In this document: positions 17,315 through 26,350 of the stretch, piece after piece
Position numbering within the stretch: position 1 is the first letter of the stretch
Layout of the letters: each line of letters begins with the position of its first letter
NCBI GenBank assembly: GCA_017303635.1
Contig: JAFLCG010000024.1
Coordinates: forward strand, 1 to 61,308
DNA from: Anaerolineae bacterium
Lineage (GTDB): Bacteria > Chloroflexota > Anaerolineae > Aggregatilineales > Phototrophicaceae
DNA: 61,308 nucleotides
Reading direction: 5' to 3'
Position numbers and translations under genes: made by a program
Notes under the pieces: model-generated
What the model saw: only the letters and a program-made list of their open reading frames with translations
Told to the model about the DNA's origin: nothing
The model's database searches: none

Positions 17315-18439
17315 ATGCGTAACCTGCTTCATCAGCTACTGGCAGTTTTGGATGGCACTCCCGCCGAGTATGGTCATCGTCCCTGGCGTGGGCAAAGTGT
17401 TGCCGAACTGGCACTGGTGACTCCTCTCTTGATTGCCATGTTGATGGCATTGGTAGAGATGGGTTGGTTTGCCAATAACTATCTGATTATGTTGGAGGCT
17501 TCGCGTGCTGGTGCACGCTTTGCGACTACGCTCCCGCCGGAACGCTCACCTTTGGAATGGGATAATAACGCTAGTCTCTATAACATCGGTAATGTTGATT
17601 CAGTCGCAGCGCGTGTGCTGGGGGGATGTGGGCCAGATGCACCCGGCTTCTACAGTGATGTGGTTTGCACGGTAGTTGATTCGTTGCGTCCTATGGTGAT
17701 GGATAACACGGGTGATTCGGTGGGTGACCGTCTTTTTAACGGTACGCGCTTTGATGACATCGTAGTATCAGCGTTCGCTCTCAAACTGGTCAATCCTGCT
17801 ACCGTCGATGCAGTGAGTCCACCCATTGTGACCGGTGCAGACTCGACCGATCTGCGTGCTTTACCCAATGTGGCTGGTGCGAATCCGCCAACCGTGCCGG
17901 GGATGACCGCTACCTCTCCACGTATCGTGGTGGTAGGGCGCTATCCCACCAACGCCAATGAGTGCGGGGCTATGGAACCCGTCGATCCCTTTGATTACCT
18001 TTCCAATTCAACCCGCGACTATCGTCTAGTATCGCCCAGCCTGGGGAACGTGGCTGGTAATGAAAACTGGATCGAACTCGAGGGTATGGATGTGGGTACC
18101 GATTCCGGTTTCATAGGCTTCTCTTATCTTGGGAATCATGTTTCCACCAATCCGCTGAATAATGCGGCGTGCATTGGTTCAAACTGGACCAGTGTCGAAG
18201 TTGAGCGTCTCGTCAATTTGCCAAATTGGAGCCTGTCAGGTAATGCGGAGCGAAGCGTACTGCCGGATAAAAGCGGGCTTGTGCTGGTCGAGATCTTCTG
18301 GCGACATGATATGCTGCTCAATTCACCCATTCTGACAGCTATTATCGGTACGCTGGATGCACTGAATGCGCCAGTGTCGGTGTGGGCCGCCTTCCCCTTA
18401 ACTTCAACCGAACCGCGTATTGATTTCAGCAATTACTAG
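17315..18439 (+). CDS. TadE-like surface/pilus assembly protein
   Basis: A 374-residue protein. Residues 26-53 (GQSVAELALVTPLLIAMLMALVEMGW) are the TadE signature: a short cytoplasmic part, G-Q-x-x-A-E, then one hydrophobic helix, as in minor pseudopilins processed by the TadV peptidase. After AGARFA near 62 the rest is an exterior domain rich in Asn, Asp and Pro with scattered Cys. Classic TadE proteins are about 150-200 residues, so this one carries a large extra domain. No pilus ATPase or secretin genes are in the window, so it is not part of a complete local Tad locus. Confidence 0.7.
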   Translation: MRNLLHQLLAVLDGTPAEYGHRPWRGQSVAELALVTPLLIAMLMALVEMGWFANNYLIMLEASRAGARFATTLPPERSPLEWDNNASLYNIGNVDSVAARVLGGCGPDAPGFYSDVVCTVVDSLRPMVMDNTGDSVGDRLFNGTRFDDIVVSAFALKLVNPATVDAVSPPIVTGADSTDLRALPNVAGANPPTVPGMTATSPRIVVVGRYPTNANECGAMEPVDPFDYLSNSTRDYRLVSPSLGNVAGNENWIELEGMDVGTDSGFIGFSYLGNHVSTNPLNNAACIGSNWTSVEVERLVNLPNWSLSGNAERSVLPDKSGLVLVEIFWRHDMLLNSPILTAIIGTLDALNAPVSVWAAFPLTSTEPRIDFSNY

Positions 18440-18472
18440 CCAAGTGCGCGCAACAAGACGTACAGAGGTACG

Positions 18473-21349
18473 ATGATGAAAGCACCTTTTCTATCTCGAT
18501 TTGTTCGCCGGACGTTGCGCCGGGGCGAAACCGGCCAGACCATTGTGATCCTGGCTTTTGGGTTTATTGTCCTGTTGGCCTTCATCGGTATCGTCACCGA
18601 TGTATCCTTGCTCTTTGTACGATATACGACCCTCAGGCGTGCGGTAGATGCGGCGGCGGTGGCTGCTGCCGGGCAGGTGCGCCGTCCTGAAGTGACCGCG
18701 GATGACCTGACGAAAGCAACAAGCGGCGGCGGAACAGCCGAAGAGATTTCGAATCGGGCCGCTGGCTATGCTTATGCACGGAATGTCGCGACGGTCAACC
18801 TCACGGCACGTCAGTACATCGAATTCTACGGTCTTCAGCCATCCGCCGTACTGGTCGATACCTGTGCGACTGTGTTAGCGGCAAATGACCCGATTACGTT
18901 TAATCAACTGTTGTGTGCCAATACCCAACAGCCCCGGAAGTTAGTGAAAGTGACTGCCCAAATCGAGTCCTTCACTACTTTCTTGCGGTTGATTGGTTGG
19001 GACCGCATCACCCTGCAGGCGACTTCGATCTCTGAAACCGCTGTGCTCGACATCGTGATGATCTTTGATGTGTCAGAGTCGATGGCGGTGCAGACCAGTT
19101 ACGACGACTGGGCGAATATTCCCAATCAGGCTACTGGTCAGGAAAACCAGAGTATGCGGTATTTGCCGCCGCGTATCAGCAATGGCCCCTTGCGTCTGGT
19201 AGAACCCACCGGCGCAGGTGCGACTCAGGGTTTACTGACAGCACTGCATACCGACCCTATGCGCGTCAACAACATCTGGAACTTCATGTTGACCCGAACC
19301 CAGCGTCAGTTGCTCGACTATCAACAGGCAGGGGATTTGCGCCCTGGCGGCGAATATCCCTTCAGAGGGGTGCCGTTCTGGGTGAATAGTTCCGGAACGG
19401 TATCAACCAATATTGCTGCGACGGGTGCCCCCGTCCAACCTCGTGAAGAATGCCGTATCCGTTTTTGGCCTTATGCTGCGTCTAATCAATCGCTGTGGGA
19501 TACGTCAGCAACGGTGAGCCCGCCGCCTCATCCCAGCCTGGATGTACGTCAGGAATATACGGCGGCAGCCACGGCTTTAGGTTTGCTCACTTCCCCGGCG
19601 TTGTATCCCAACGGGCAGGGCGAAAATTATGGCTGGAGTGGTTTCGCCCCCGGCTTCAACTACTTTGGCTGCTGCAACGATCCCAACGGAGATCAAAACT
19701 TCAGCGACTTGATTTGCCAGCCGTTCCGTCAATTACGCCAGGCTAGTGACGAATTCATCCAACGGATCGACTTCAGCCGTGGTGACCGTGTGGCTTTTGT
19801 CACCTTCGACCGTGATGCCTACCTGATCGATCCGCCAGGTGCGGCCAATGCCCCCATGATGACCGATCCGACCATCGCCCGGAATACACTGTCCCAGGTG
19901 GTGGGTGTCCGCGCCGAGCCGAACTTTTATGCTGATACGGATGGGAATGGCTACTGGGATGGCTATGTCATTGGCGGAACCCCCTGGAATCCGCCGTCGA
20001 CCAGCAATGTCATTCCCTACAACTACAATTCAACTGGCGGTTTCAATCAGCGCCAACTAGGTCTGATGAATGACTATCCGGTGTTTGGTAACTGCTACGT
20101 GGCCAATGCGGCTATTCGCTGGCCGAACAGCCTGTATGCATCACCGGCCTCGACCTGGTATGGCCCCTCGCCAACATATGATGTCAATACGCCTTTTACC
20201 CAGGCGCAGTTGCCGCGCTATGCTTATAACGCTGCCCGTTTTCCGACGTCACTGTCGTCGGTTTTGATCCCGCCGCTGAACGATACGGCCTGGAATACGG
20301 CCATGGGTGCTGCTCTGCCCTCCCTCACCCAGGCTGAACTGGATAACCTCAAGCCGCTGTACAGTTATCAGTTCCGCGCCGGTTGCCGTGATAGTAATGT
20401 CGGTGCCAGCTTGCGTGTGGCCAATAATGCCTTGACTGATCCCGCGACTGTCCGTGTGAATGGTGCCGTCTGGGTCATGGTTATGCTGGGTGACGGTGCG
20501 GCTGCCGGTACCGACCCCATGACGACCGCTTCGGGTGGTGCGTTGTTGGCTGCCAGCAACCTCTTCCCGATCAATGCGACCGAGTATAGTCAGGTGGCCA
20601 GCGGCGGTCAGTATGGTTCCTATGGAGCCTGCCCTTATGGCACTGCGGCGAACCCGGGTCCTCTGACGGATGACAATTTTAGTACGGTTCGTCCGTATTG
20701 TTCTGACCGCTTCCCCGAGACCCGTACACTTTGCACGACCGTGGATGCCAACGGACAGGTGTCGACGACTGTCGGGACCACGTCTTGCTTTGAACGCTAT
20801 GATGCCGATGATTATGCCCGTGACTGGGCTGATTTTGTCGCCAAAATCGAAAATCCCAAGCAGACGATTGACCAGGTGCAGCAGCGTTCCTGGGCGTTGA
20901 TCCAGCGTCCAACCATCTATACGATCGGTTTTGGTCTGGATTTCCGGGTGACTAATCGCGATGGACTGGCATGGAATCCGGGCTGTCTGGCAGACAGTGA
21001 TGACTGTCTGGGTGAGGAATTGTTGCGCTACATCGCTGATGTCGGTGACAATAACCGCGTTGACAGTGACTGGCAGCAGGACATGATCGATGATGGCGTC
21101 GTTAACCTTAGCTTGCGTAATCCATCTCGCGATGACTGGGGTGATCGCGGTGCTTGCGAAAATCCCTTGCCAGTGAGTATTGATTTAAACTCACCGTCCC
21201 AGGATGTGGCTACAGCCCGTGTTGGTATGTTGCAGCCCATGGCGCATGGTGAAAGCTGTGGTAACTACTATAATGCCCCGGATCAACGCCGCCTGCGCGC
21301 CGTGTTCGATGACATTGCCGGTAAGTTGTTTACCCGAATTACCCGTTAG
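18473..21349 (+). CDS. TadG-like protein with von Willebrand factor A domain
   Basis: A 958-residue protein. Residues 19-50 hold the Tad-type N-terminus (GETGQTIVILAFGFIVLLAF), followed by RRAVDAAAVAAAGQ near 55-68, typical of TadG. A vWA domain begins near 190 with VLDIVMIFDVSESMAVQ; DVSES (199-203) is the metal-ion-dependent adhesion site motif DxSxS. The domain is interrupted by long Asn/Gly/Pro-rich insertions, with later strands (DRVAFVTFDRDAYLI, then YTIGFGLDF near 820). TadG proteins are membrane-anchored and exterior; vWA versions are thought to act in adhesion. It lies 33 bases after the TadE-like gene. Confidence 0.75.
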   Translation: MMKAPFLSRFVRRTLRRGETGQTIVILAFGFIVLLAFIGIVTDVSLLFVRYTTLRRAVDAAAVAAAGQVRRPEVTADDLTKATSGGGTAEEISNRAAGYAYARNVATVNLTARQYIEFYGLQPSAVLVDTCATVLAANDPITFNQLLCANTQQPRKLVKVTAQIESFTTFLRLIGWDRITLQATSISETAVLDIVMIFDVSESMAVQTSYDDWANIPNQATGQENQSMRYLPPRISNGPLRLVEPTGAGATQGLLTALHTDPMRVNNIWNFMLTRTQRQLLDYQQAGDLRPGGEYPFRGVPFWVNSSGTVSTNIAATGAPVQPREECRIRFWPYAASNQSLWDTSATVSPPPHPSLDVRQEYTAAATALGLLTSPALYPNGQGENYGWSGFAPGFNYFGCCNDPNGDQNFSDLICQPFRQLRQASDEFIQRIDFSRGDRVAFVTFDRDAYLIDPPGAANAPMMTDPTIARNTLSQVVGVRAEPNFYADTDGNGYWDGYVIGGTPWNPPSTSNVIPYNYNSTGGFNQRQLGLMNDYPVFGNCYVANAAIRWPNSLYASPASTWYGPSPTYDVNTPFTQAQLPRYAYNAARFPTSLSSVLIPPLNDTAWNTAMGAALPSLTQAELDNLKPLYSYQFRAGCRDSNVGASLRVANNALTDPATVRVNGAVWVMVMLGDGAAAGTDPMTTASGGALLAASNLFPINATEYSQVASGGQYGSYGACPYGTAANPGPLTDDNFSTVRPYCSDRFPETRTLCTTVDANGQVSTTVGTTSCFERYDADDYARDWADFVAKIENPKQTIDQVQQRSWALIQRPTIYTIGFGLDFRVTNRDGLAWNPGCLADSDDCLGEELLRYIADVGDNNRVDSDWQQDMIDDGVVNLSLRNPSRDDWGDRGACENPLPVSIDLNSPSQDVATARVGMLQPMAHGESCGNYYNAPDQRRLRAVFDDIAGKLFTRITR

Positions 21350-21455
21350 TTTGACAGGGAACAATCTTCAAGGTTGTTCCCTGTAAGCGAGTCAATCATT
21401 TGCGAGGGCAAGAGTATTTTGCCCGAAAGTGAAATAGGTCAGTGAGGGGGTATTG

Positions 21456-24152
21456 ATGTCCACAGTTCAACCTGTAGTCCAGGAAAGGTGGCGAGGGCAA
21501 ACGCTAGCCGAGTTTGCTATTACTCTGCCAATCGTCCTCTTGCTGACCTTCGGCATTATTGAGTTTGGGCGTATCTTTCAATCATGGGTGACGCTCCAGA
21601 ATGCGGCTCGTACTGCGGCTCGTTATGCCAGCACGGGCCAATATTTCGAGAATCTCTATACCATGCAGCTCGATCACCGACTGGAAGTGGCGGATGATCC
21701 GAGCGGACTCATTCCCTGTATTTCTGGCAATGGTTCGGAGCGTGGTACGTTAACCACCTACACGCCGCCTGGATCTGATTATTCAATGCAGATCTACACG
21801 GGCGGTGCCGAGTCGCTTTATGCCACCATGTACGATGGTGACGACTGTAATCCGAAAGATGAGAACGACCAGTTCCGCCGTCGTGATATGGTGCGCTTGC
21901 TTTCGATTATGCAGGAAGCCCGGCGCGGGGCCTCTGGCCTCTCCTTGGAACCCAGTCCCCTGGACGTAGCCGGTCTTGATAAACTGAACCCGCGCCTCTG
22001 GCCGTGGTTGGACCCCTTGAGCGTTCCCCATCCGCGTTCGGCGGATCGCGCCTGGTTTAATGTCACGGTTTGTAGCTCCCGTGATAAAGACAATCTGAAC
22101 AATGGCACCTACTTCAATCGTGCCAGCAATCCGGGTGTCTACCAGCGTAATCGTTTTGTCACCTACATTGATGACGGCACGGTAACGGACTTGCGGAACG
22201 CTGCCAATCAGACTTTGCGGCCGGTTACCCAGACGACTGCTCCGGTCCCCCCACGCCTGAACTATGCGGCCTGTTTGCTGAATGAAGTTCAGCTGACCGC
22301 TGGTGTGCCGGTCAATGCGGGTGTGCCAACCATGGATGCCGGTGGCCCTGGTGATACGGTCACGGTAGTAATTACCTATAATCACCCATTGATTACCCCA
22401 CTTGGCATTGCGCCTTTCATTCGGATGCAGGCTCGTCGTAGTGCCATCGTTGAGTCGTTCCGCCGTGCGCTGCCTCCGCAGAACAACTCGCCTTTGAACG
22501 CCACCTTGCCCGCGCCGCCGACCAATACACCTACTCAGACTCTAACACCGTCGGCGACCTTTACGCGCACCCCGACGCTCACGCCGTCCAGCACCTTTAC
22601 GCGGACTTCAACCTGGACGCCTGCTCCGAATTTCGAGTGCATCGGTTTGTCTCTGACTGCGCTCGGTATGCAGCCTGGACCGAATGGGGCCACTGAAGTG
22701 CGCTTCCGCATCAACAATAGCAATGCTCAGTCTACCTATCTCACGCAGGTTGATTTCCGTTGGCCGACCATTGCGGCCTTGCCCAACCTGGCTGTCATGG
22801 GCATGGGCCTTGTTGATCCATCTTCGGCGACGACAATCGTCAATCACTGGTTGCATACAGGTTCAGGTGATACTGCCTCACCAACCAATACCAGTTCTGA
22901 TGCCTCCTTGCCGACCAACTACTTTAACAATACGCCTCCGACAAGTCCCGGACGTGCTCTGGCTGGTCAGGCCAATACCACTTGGGTAGCCCAGCTTTCC
23001 AGCAATGTGGCTCCCTATGTCACCAATATGTCGGCCTACAGTGGGACGAACTTTACGATCTACAACCCATCTGCACCGACGACTCCTTGTACCTTGACCT
23101 TTACGCAGGCAACGCCGACCGCCAGTTCGCCCAGTGCTACACCGACTCAGTTGTGTGTTGCCAACCGCGTACAAGTCATCTTCCTGGGCTTCGATACATT
23201 TGGGCTGGTACGTCTCCAGGTGCGTAACGAGACCAACGCGGTGACGACACTGACCGGCTTTAACATCAACTGGGTATCGCGCCAGACAGGTCAAACGCTG
23301 GATCGTGTCTCTGGTGGCGGAGATCCGGGCACGCCGGGTTCCAAGTTGATCTGGCAGGGCGCTGCTGGGCAGGATTCAACGCCACCGACCAATAGCACTG
23401 AATCTGCCTGGGTTGATAGCTATGACTTCCCAGTTGGTTCGCCCGGTTCGCCGTCATTCACCAATTTGGTGCTCGACTTTGGCGGCATTGCCGGGTCGCT
23501 CTCCAGCATCGGTGCTGTGCCGACCGACTTCAATGGCTCAACCTTTACCTTCAACTGCGGTGGTACGGTGACCTTGGTTGATGCTGCTACTCCGACGCCG
23601 ACGGCTACCAATACTGCGCCGGCTACAGCGACCGCGACTCGGACCAATACACCGACGCGCACGCCGACTCTGACCCGTACGCCAACCCGTACGCCGACTG
23701 TTACCTTTACGCCGTCAATTACGCCGACGCCGTCGCGGACCTTTACGCCAACCGTTACGCGTACGCCGACGCGGACGTTTACACCGTCGATTACGCCGAC
23801 GCCATCGCGGACGTTTACGCCGTCGAATACGCCGACGCGGACCAATACGCCGACTATCACGCCGACGCCATCGCGTACTTTCACCCCGTCCATTACGCCG
23901 ACGCGGACCAATACGCCAACTCGAACTGCGACGTTCACGCCGTCAGCAACTCGGACGCCATCCAATACACCGACGCGTACGCCGACGGTGCCGACCAATA
24001 CGCCGACGCGTACGCCCACTCCCACGGCGACCAATACCAATGCGCCGGCGAGTGCGACACCGACTCGTACACTGACTCGTACGCCGACGCCGACACGTAC
24101 GCCGACGGACTACATACCGCCGACCGAACCGGGTGGTGGTAACCAGACTTAA
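21456..24152 (+). CDS. TadE-like protein with two beta domains and a Thr-Pro-rich tail
   Basis: An 898-residue protein. I choose ATG at 21456, five bases after GAGGGGG, over an in-frame TTG one codon earlier. Residues 14-45 are the TadE signature (GQTLAEFAITLPIVLLLTF). A first exterior domain runs to about 350. A short Thr-Pro linker (about 353-390) leads into two related beta-rich domains, each starting near a Cys and containing V-N plus LT.F or L.QVDF then W (about 395-560 and 570-705). Residues about 711-888 are a long Thr/Pro/Arg-rich repeat (TPTRT, TPSRTFT and similar), probably extended and exterior. Such regions are frequent in Chloroflexota surface proteins and are possible O-glycosylation targets. 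Confidence 0.75.
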   Translation: MSTVQPVVQERWRGQTLAEFAITLPIVLLLTFGIIEFGRIFQSWVTLQNAARTAARYASTGQYFENLYTMQLDHRLEVADDPSGLIPCISGNGSERGTLTTYTPPGSDYSMQIYTGGAESLYATMYDGDDCNPKDENDQFRRRDMVRLLSIMQEARRGASGLSLEPSPLDVAGLDKLNPRLWPWLDPLSVPHPRSADRAWFNVTVCSSRDKDNLNNGTYFNRASNPGVYQRNRFVTYIDDGTVTDLRNAANQTLRPVTQTTAPVPPRLNYAACLLNEVQLTAGVPVNAGVPTMDAGGPGDTVTVVITYNHPLITPLGIAPFIRMQARRSAIVESFRRALPPQNNSPLNATLPAPPTNTPTQTLTPSATFTRTPTLTPSSTFTRTSTWTPAPNFECIGLSLTALGMQPGPNGATEVRFRINNSNAQSTYLTQVDFRWPTIAALPNLAVMGMGLVDPSSATTIVNHWLHTGSGDTASPTNTSSDASLPTNYFNNTPPTSPGRALAGQANTTWVAQLSSNVAPYVTNMSAYSGTNFTIYNPSAPTTPCTLTFTQATPTASSPSATPTQLCVANRVQVIFLGFDTFGLVRLQVRNETNAVTTLTGFNINWVSRQTGQTLDRVSGGGDPGTPGSKLIWQGAAGQDSTPPTNSTESAWVDSYDFPVGSPGSPSFTNLVLDFGGIAGSLSSIGAVPTDFNGSTFTFNCGGTVTLVDAATPTPTATNTAPATATATRTNTPTRTPTLTRTPTRTPTVTFTPSITPTPSRTFTPTVTRTPTRTFTPSITPTPSRTFTPSNTPTRTNTPTITPTPSRTFTPSITPTRTNTPTRTATFTPSATRTPSNTPTRTPTVPTNTPTRTPTPTATNTNAPASATPTRTLTRTPTPTRTPTDYIPPTEPGGGNQT
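23588..24118 (+). repeat. Low-complexity tandem repeat coding for Thr-Pro units
   Basis: About 530 bases built from ACGCCGACG-like units with variations (acgcgtacgccgac, acctttacgccg). It encodes the Thr-Pro-rich tail of the TadE-like protein. The repeat unit is short and imprecise, so slippage and length variation between strains are expected. Confidence 0.9.
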
Positions 24153-24166
24153 TCTGGCCAGAACGC

Positions 24167-24204
24167 AAACGGCCCCGGTTACATAACCGGGGCCGTTTTG
24201 TTTT
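24167..24204 (+). terminator. Strong terminator of the TadE/TadG-like operon
   Basis: AAACGGCCCCGGTTA (24167-24181) pairs with TAACCGGGGCCGTTT (24184-24198), followed by TTTTGTTTT-type T-rich sequence. The 15-base perfect arms make this one of the clearest terminators in the window. Confidence 0.92.
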
Positions 24205-24216
24205 CGGATAAAACTG

Positions 24217-24240
24217 AAATCGGAGCAAATGTTCCGATTT
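24217..24240. repeat. Palindromic repeat, copy 1
   Basis: Arms AAATCGGA and TCCGATTT flank the eight-base centre GCAAATGT. The same arms around ACATATGT occur at 55092-55115; 22 of 24 positions agree. Both copies are in gaps next to a convergent gene pair, so they may be bidirectional terminators or a small dispersed repeat. Confidence 0.6.
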
Positions 24241-24251
24241 GCGGCCAGGAA

Positions 24252-24262
24252 TGTGCTACGAT
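24252..24262 (+). promoter_or_regulatory. Extended -10-like element before the gene-free stretch
   Basis: TGTGCTACGAT has TACGAT (24257-24262) with an upstream TG, like the TGTGCTATGAT element of the TadE operon. It would start transcription near 24269, into the possible structured RNA. No good -35 is seen. Confidence 0.3.
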
Positions 24263-24289
24263 CTCACCAAGCGTAAACGTAGGGGTAAT

Positions 24290-24592
24290 GAATTCCCTGC
24301 ACGGGCTGGCGACATGCTGGACTCCCCTGCCTTCGGCATCCAGCACCCGGACTCGCACAGTGACTCATTTTCTCAACAAACGAGGGGGGCGGAAGGATAC
24401 CCACACAATGACACTTGGCGACCTACTAAGCTGAGAAAAGCAGCATCGGTGTTTGAAGGTCTCGCTGTGGTCAGGGACGGCTCATCGAATACCACCCACG
24501 ACGAATCTAAGGGTTCAAATGCGTGACCGTAGGTAGGTCATCCTTGAGGGACAAGTTCATCGCTTTGAACACAGCCCCCAAGGCAGCAAATC
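24290..24592 (+). ncRNA. Possible structured non-coding RNA
   Basis: This stretch has no convincing gene but several long-range helices that I can pair by eye. A closing helix joins CTGC and GGGCTG (24297-24308) to CAGCCC and GCAG (24572-24586). Inside are a hairpin TGCTGGA / TCCAGCA capped by TGCC-TTC-GGCA, a perfect eight-base helix TTTTCTCA (24368-24375) with TGAGAAAA (24432-24439), and a compact three-way junction at 24513-24570: GTTCAAA-GCG with CGC-TTTGAAC (one bulged T), TGACC with GGTCA, and TCC with GGA. It lacks the landmarks of tmRNA, RNase P, SRP, 6S and tRNA. Strand is chosen from the upstream -10-like sequence. Hand pairing overstates significance, so covariation evidence is required. 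Confidence 0.35.
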
Positions 24593-24663
24593 AGGGTATT
24601 CAAATGTGTCAAATATGTCACATGTGTCTACTCTTTAATGATGCCGCTCACCATGATCCGGTC

Positions 24664-26226
24664 TTAGGATCCTGGTGCAATGACGATAATTTGAGGATTT
24701 CGTAGATATCGCTGTCGGATGGCGTCGGTTGAGGTGTATTCTTCGGGGGTAAGCAACGACCAGAAGAACGTCGGCGAGCTAATCTTGCCAGTGGCCTCAT
24801 GAGCATAGCGTCGTAGCCAGTTAAGAAAAGTCGCGTCTCCTAGTACTGCTCGTAAATCACCTAACATCCGTACGCCGCGTAGATAGACTGCATTAATGTA
24901 TTCCCGGCGGCTGCTGAATTCATAGACGCTGCTATCGACAAAACCCTGCGGCGAGTAAGTGTTAATTCTGAAGTCCCACCACCACTGGGTTAGCTCAGGG
25001 AACTGCGACTCGATAAACAAATACTCACTATAAGTAGCCAATGCTTCGTCCAACCAGGGCGTGATTGCTTGGTCGTTCCCGATCTGTTGATACCACCATT
25101 GATGGGCAATTTCATGAACGGTGATGAGCATCAGGTAGGATTGCGGCCCTTTGAAACTGCGAAAATACTCTCCACCGACAAAAACGAGCCCGCTAAATTC
25201 CATCCCATCTGGGAAATCACTCTGTACAATTACCATCCGCGAGTAGGGGTAAGGGCCAAAGAGTTCTGTGTAGCGGTCGAGGCTTCGTGTTGCTACGTCT
25301 AGTGCAAAAGCAGCGCTGTCGATGGTGCTGCTGCCATCGGTTATGCGGGCGTCCTCAAATGAGTAAAGCTCAACCATGGTGCCGCTCTGCGACTGAGCCG
25401 CTGTGAGAATGTAGGATGGGCTTAGGCTTACGCTGAATTCCCGCGCAGAGCCTAGCTTGAATCGCCATCTTTCCGGGCTTACTTCAATCGGTTCTCCGGG
25501 TGCTGCCACGCGGATATTGGCTGGCGCATTTTGCAGAGTGAGAGTGACATCGTAATCAGCGAGATCATCAATGTCATGCTCGCCAATGAACGTATTCTCA
25601 TGGGTAATCCACTGGTCGGATTGCCGGGCTGCTAAACTGACCAGCCATCGTCCAAGGTTTAACTGGCGATTACCGAAACCCAGATACCCTTGATAGGCAT
25701 TAATCTCCCCGTCTTCTAGGGACGGGATGTTTAAGGTGTAATTGAGGGTTATTGTTACGCTACAACCGACTTCTATAGGTTCAGTCAGTGTGATGGTCAA
25801 CCGTTGACCAGCTAATTCATAACTCGGTGTACCAAACCGCAGACTAACTTCATTGAGTGCAAATACACCGGGACGTTCATTCGGTTTGGTGTTTAGAACG
25901 ATTTGACTGATCGCTCTATCTCCCCGATTGAACCATTTGATTTCCTGCTGTACGATGACGCTTTGTATTGGATAGTTGACTACGGCCTCTACTAAATGCT
26001 GGTTTTCTGTTTCCGTCAAACATTCAACGTTCCGGGTGTCCGGTGTGAAAGTAAGCGTAGGAATGTTTTGAAGCTGTCTGGTGGCAGTTGGTACCAGCGT
26101 GGGTTGTGTGGTCGGCTGAATGATTTCAGTGATGACTAATGGTACTGAGGCTGCCTGGCTACCTAAAGAGCAGGCTGAAAGCACCCATACCAGGAGCAGC
26201 AAGGGGAAGTAGGGCAGAGATCGCAT
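24664..26226 (-). CDS. M1-like metallopeptidase lipoprotein
   Basis: A 520-residue protein from ATG at 26226. The N-terminus MRSLPYFPLLLLVWVLSAC is a lipoprotein signal peptide with lipobox LSAC, Cys19; an in-frame start 42 codons upstream would bury this signal and is rejected. The zinc site HEIAHQWW (371-378), with the third ligand Glu in WLDEALATYSEY about 23 residues later (near 394), is that of the M1 aminopeptidase (gluzincin) clan; MEFSGLVF resembles the substrate-binding GAMEN stretch. The N-terminal 230 residues are beta-rich, as in M1 enzymes. Likely anchored on the outer face of the membrane and trimming peptides. It is convergent with the TadE operon and divergent from the UbiA gene. 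Confidence 0.82.
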   Translation of the reverse strand: MRSLPYFPLLLLVWVLSACSLGSQAASVPLVITEIIQPTTQPTLVPTATRQLQNIPTLTFTPDTRNVECLTETENQHLVEAVVNYPIQSVIVQQEIKWFNRGDRAISQIVLNTKPNERPGVFALNEVSLRFGTPSYELAGQRLTITLTEPIEVGCSVTITLNYTLNIPSLEDGEINAYQGYLGFGNRQLNLGRWLVSLAARQSDQWITHENTFIGEHDIDDLADYDVTLTLQNAPANIRVAAPGEPIEVSPERWRFKLGSAREFSVSLSPSYILTAAQSQSGTMVELYSFEDARITDGSSTIDSAAFALDVATRSLDRYTELFGPYPYSRMVIVQSDFPDGMEFSGLVFVGGEYFRSFKGPQSYLMLITVHEIAHQWWYQQIGNDQAITPWLDEALATYSEYLFIESQFPELTQWWWDFRINTYSPQGFVDSSVYEFSSRREYINAVYLRGVRMLGDLRAVLGDATFLNWLRRYAHEATGKISSPTFFWSLLTPEEYTSTDAIRQRYLRNPQIIVIAPGS

Positions 26227-26350
26227 ACGGCCATCATACCTGCTTGCGTTAGCTTCGCCAACTGTGCAACCAGTATTTATAGCGCAGCGTATAGCAATAG
26301 TAAGTGTTATCTTTGAAGACACACACAATCGTACCCATTCGAGGGGGATC

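Noticed and set aside
21783..22385. 200-codon antisense frame within the TadE-like gene
   Set aside because: It is opposite a well-supported gene with a clear start and signature, and has no family features.
23420..24040. 206-codon open frame on the minus strand rich in Val and Gly
   Set aside because: It is the antisense image of the Thr-Pro repeat; the composition is forced by the repeat and there is no ribosome site.
23588..24118. Tandem repeats considered as a CRISPR array
   Set aside because: Units are about 9-15 bases, lack unique spacers and stay in frame within a coding sequence; no cas genes are present.
24239..24526. 95-codon open frame in the gene-free stretch
   Set aside because: Unlikely composition, no ribosome site, and it overlaps the pairing elements of the possible RNA.
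24511..24535. GGTTCAAAT, which looks like a tRNA T-loop
   Set aside because: The bases on either side do not form a T-stem, and no acceptor or anticodon arm can be built around it.
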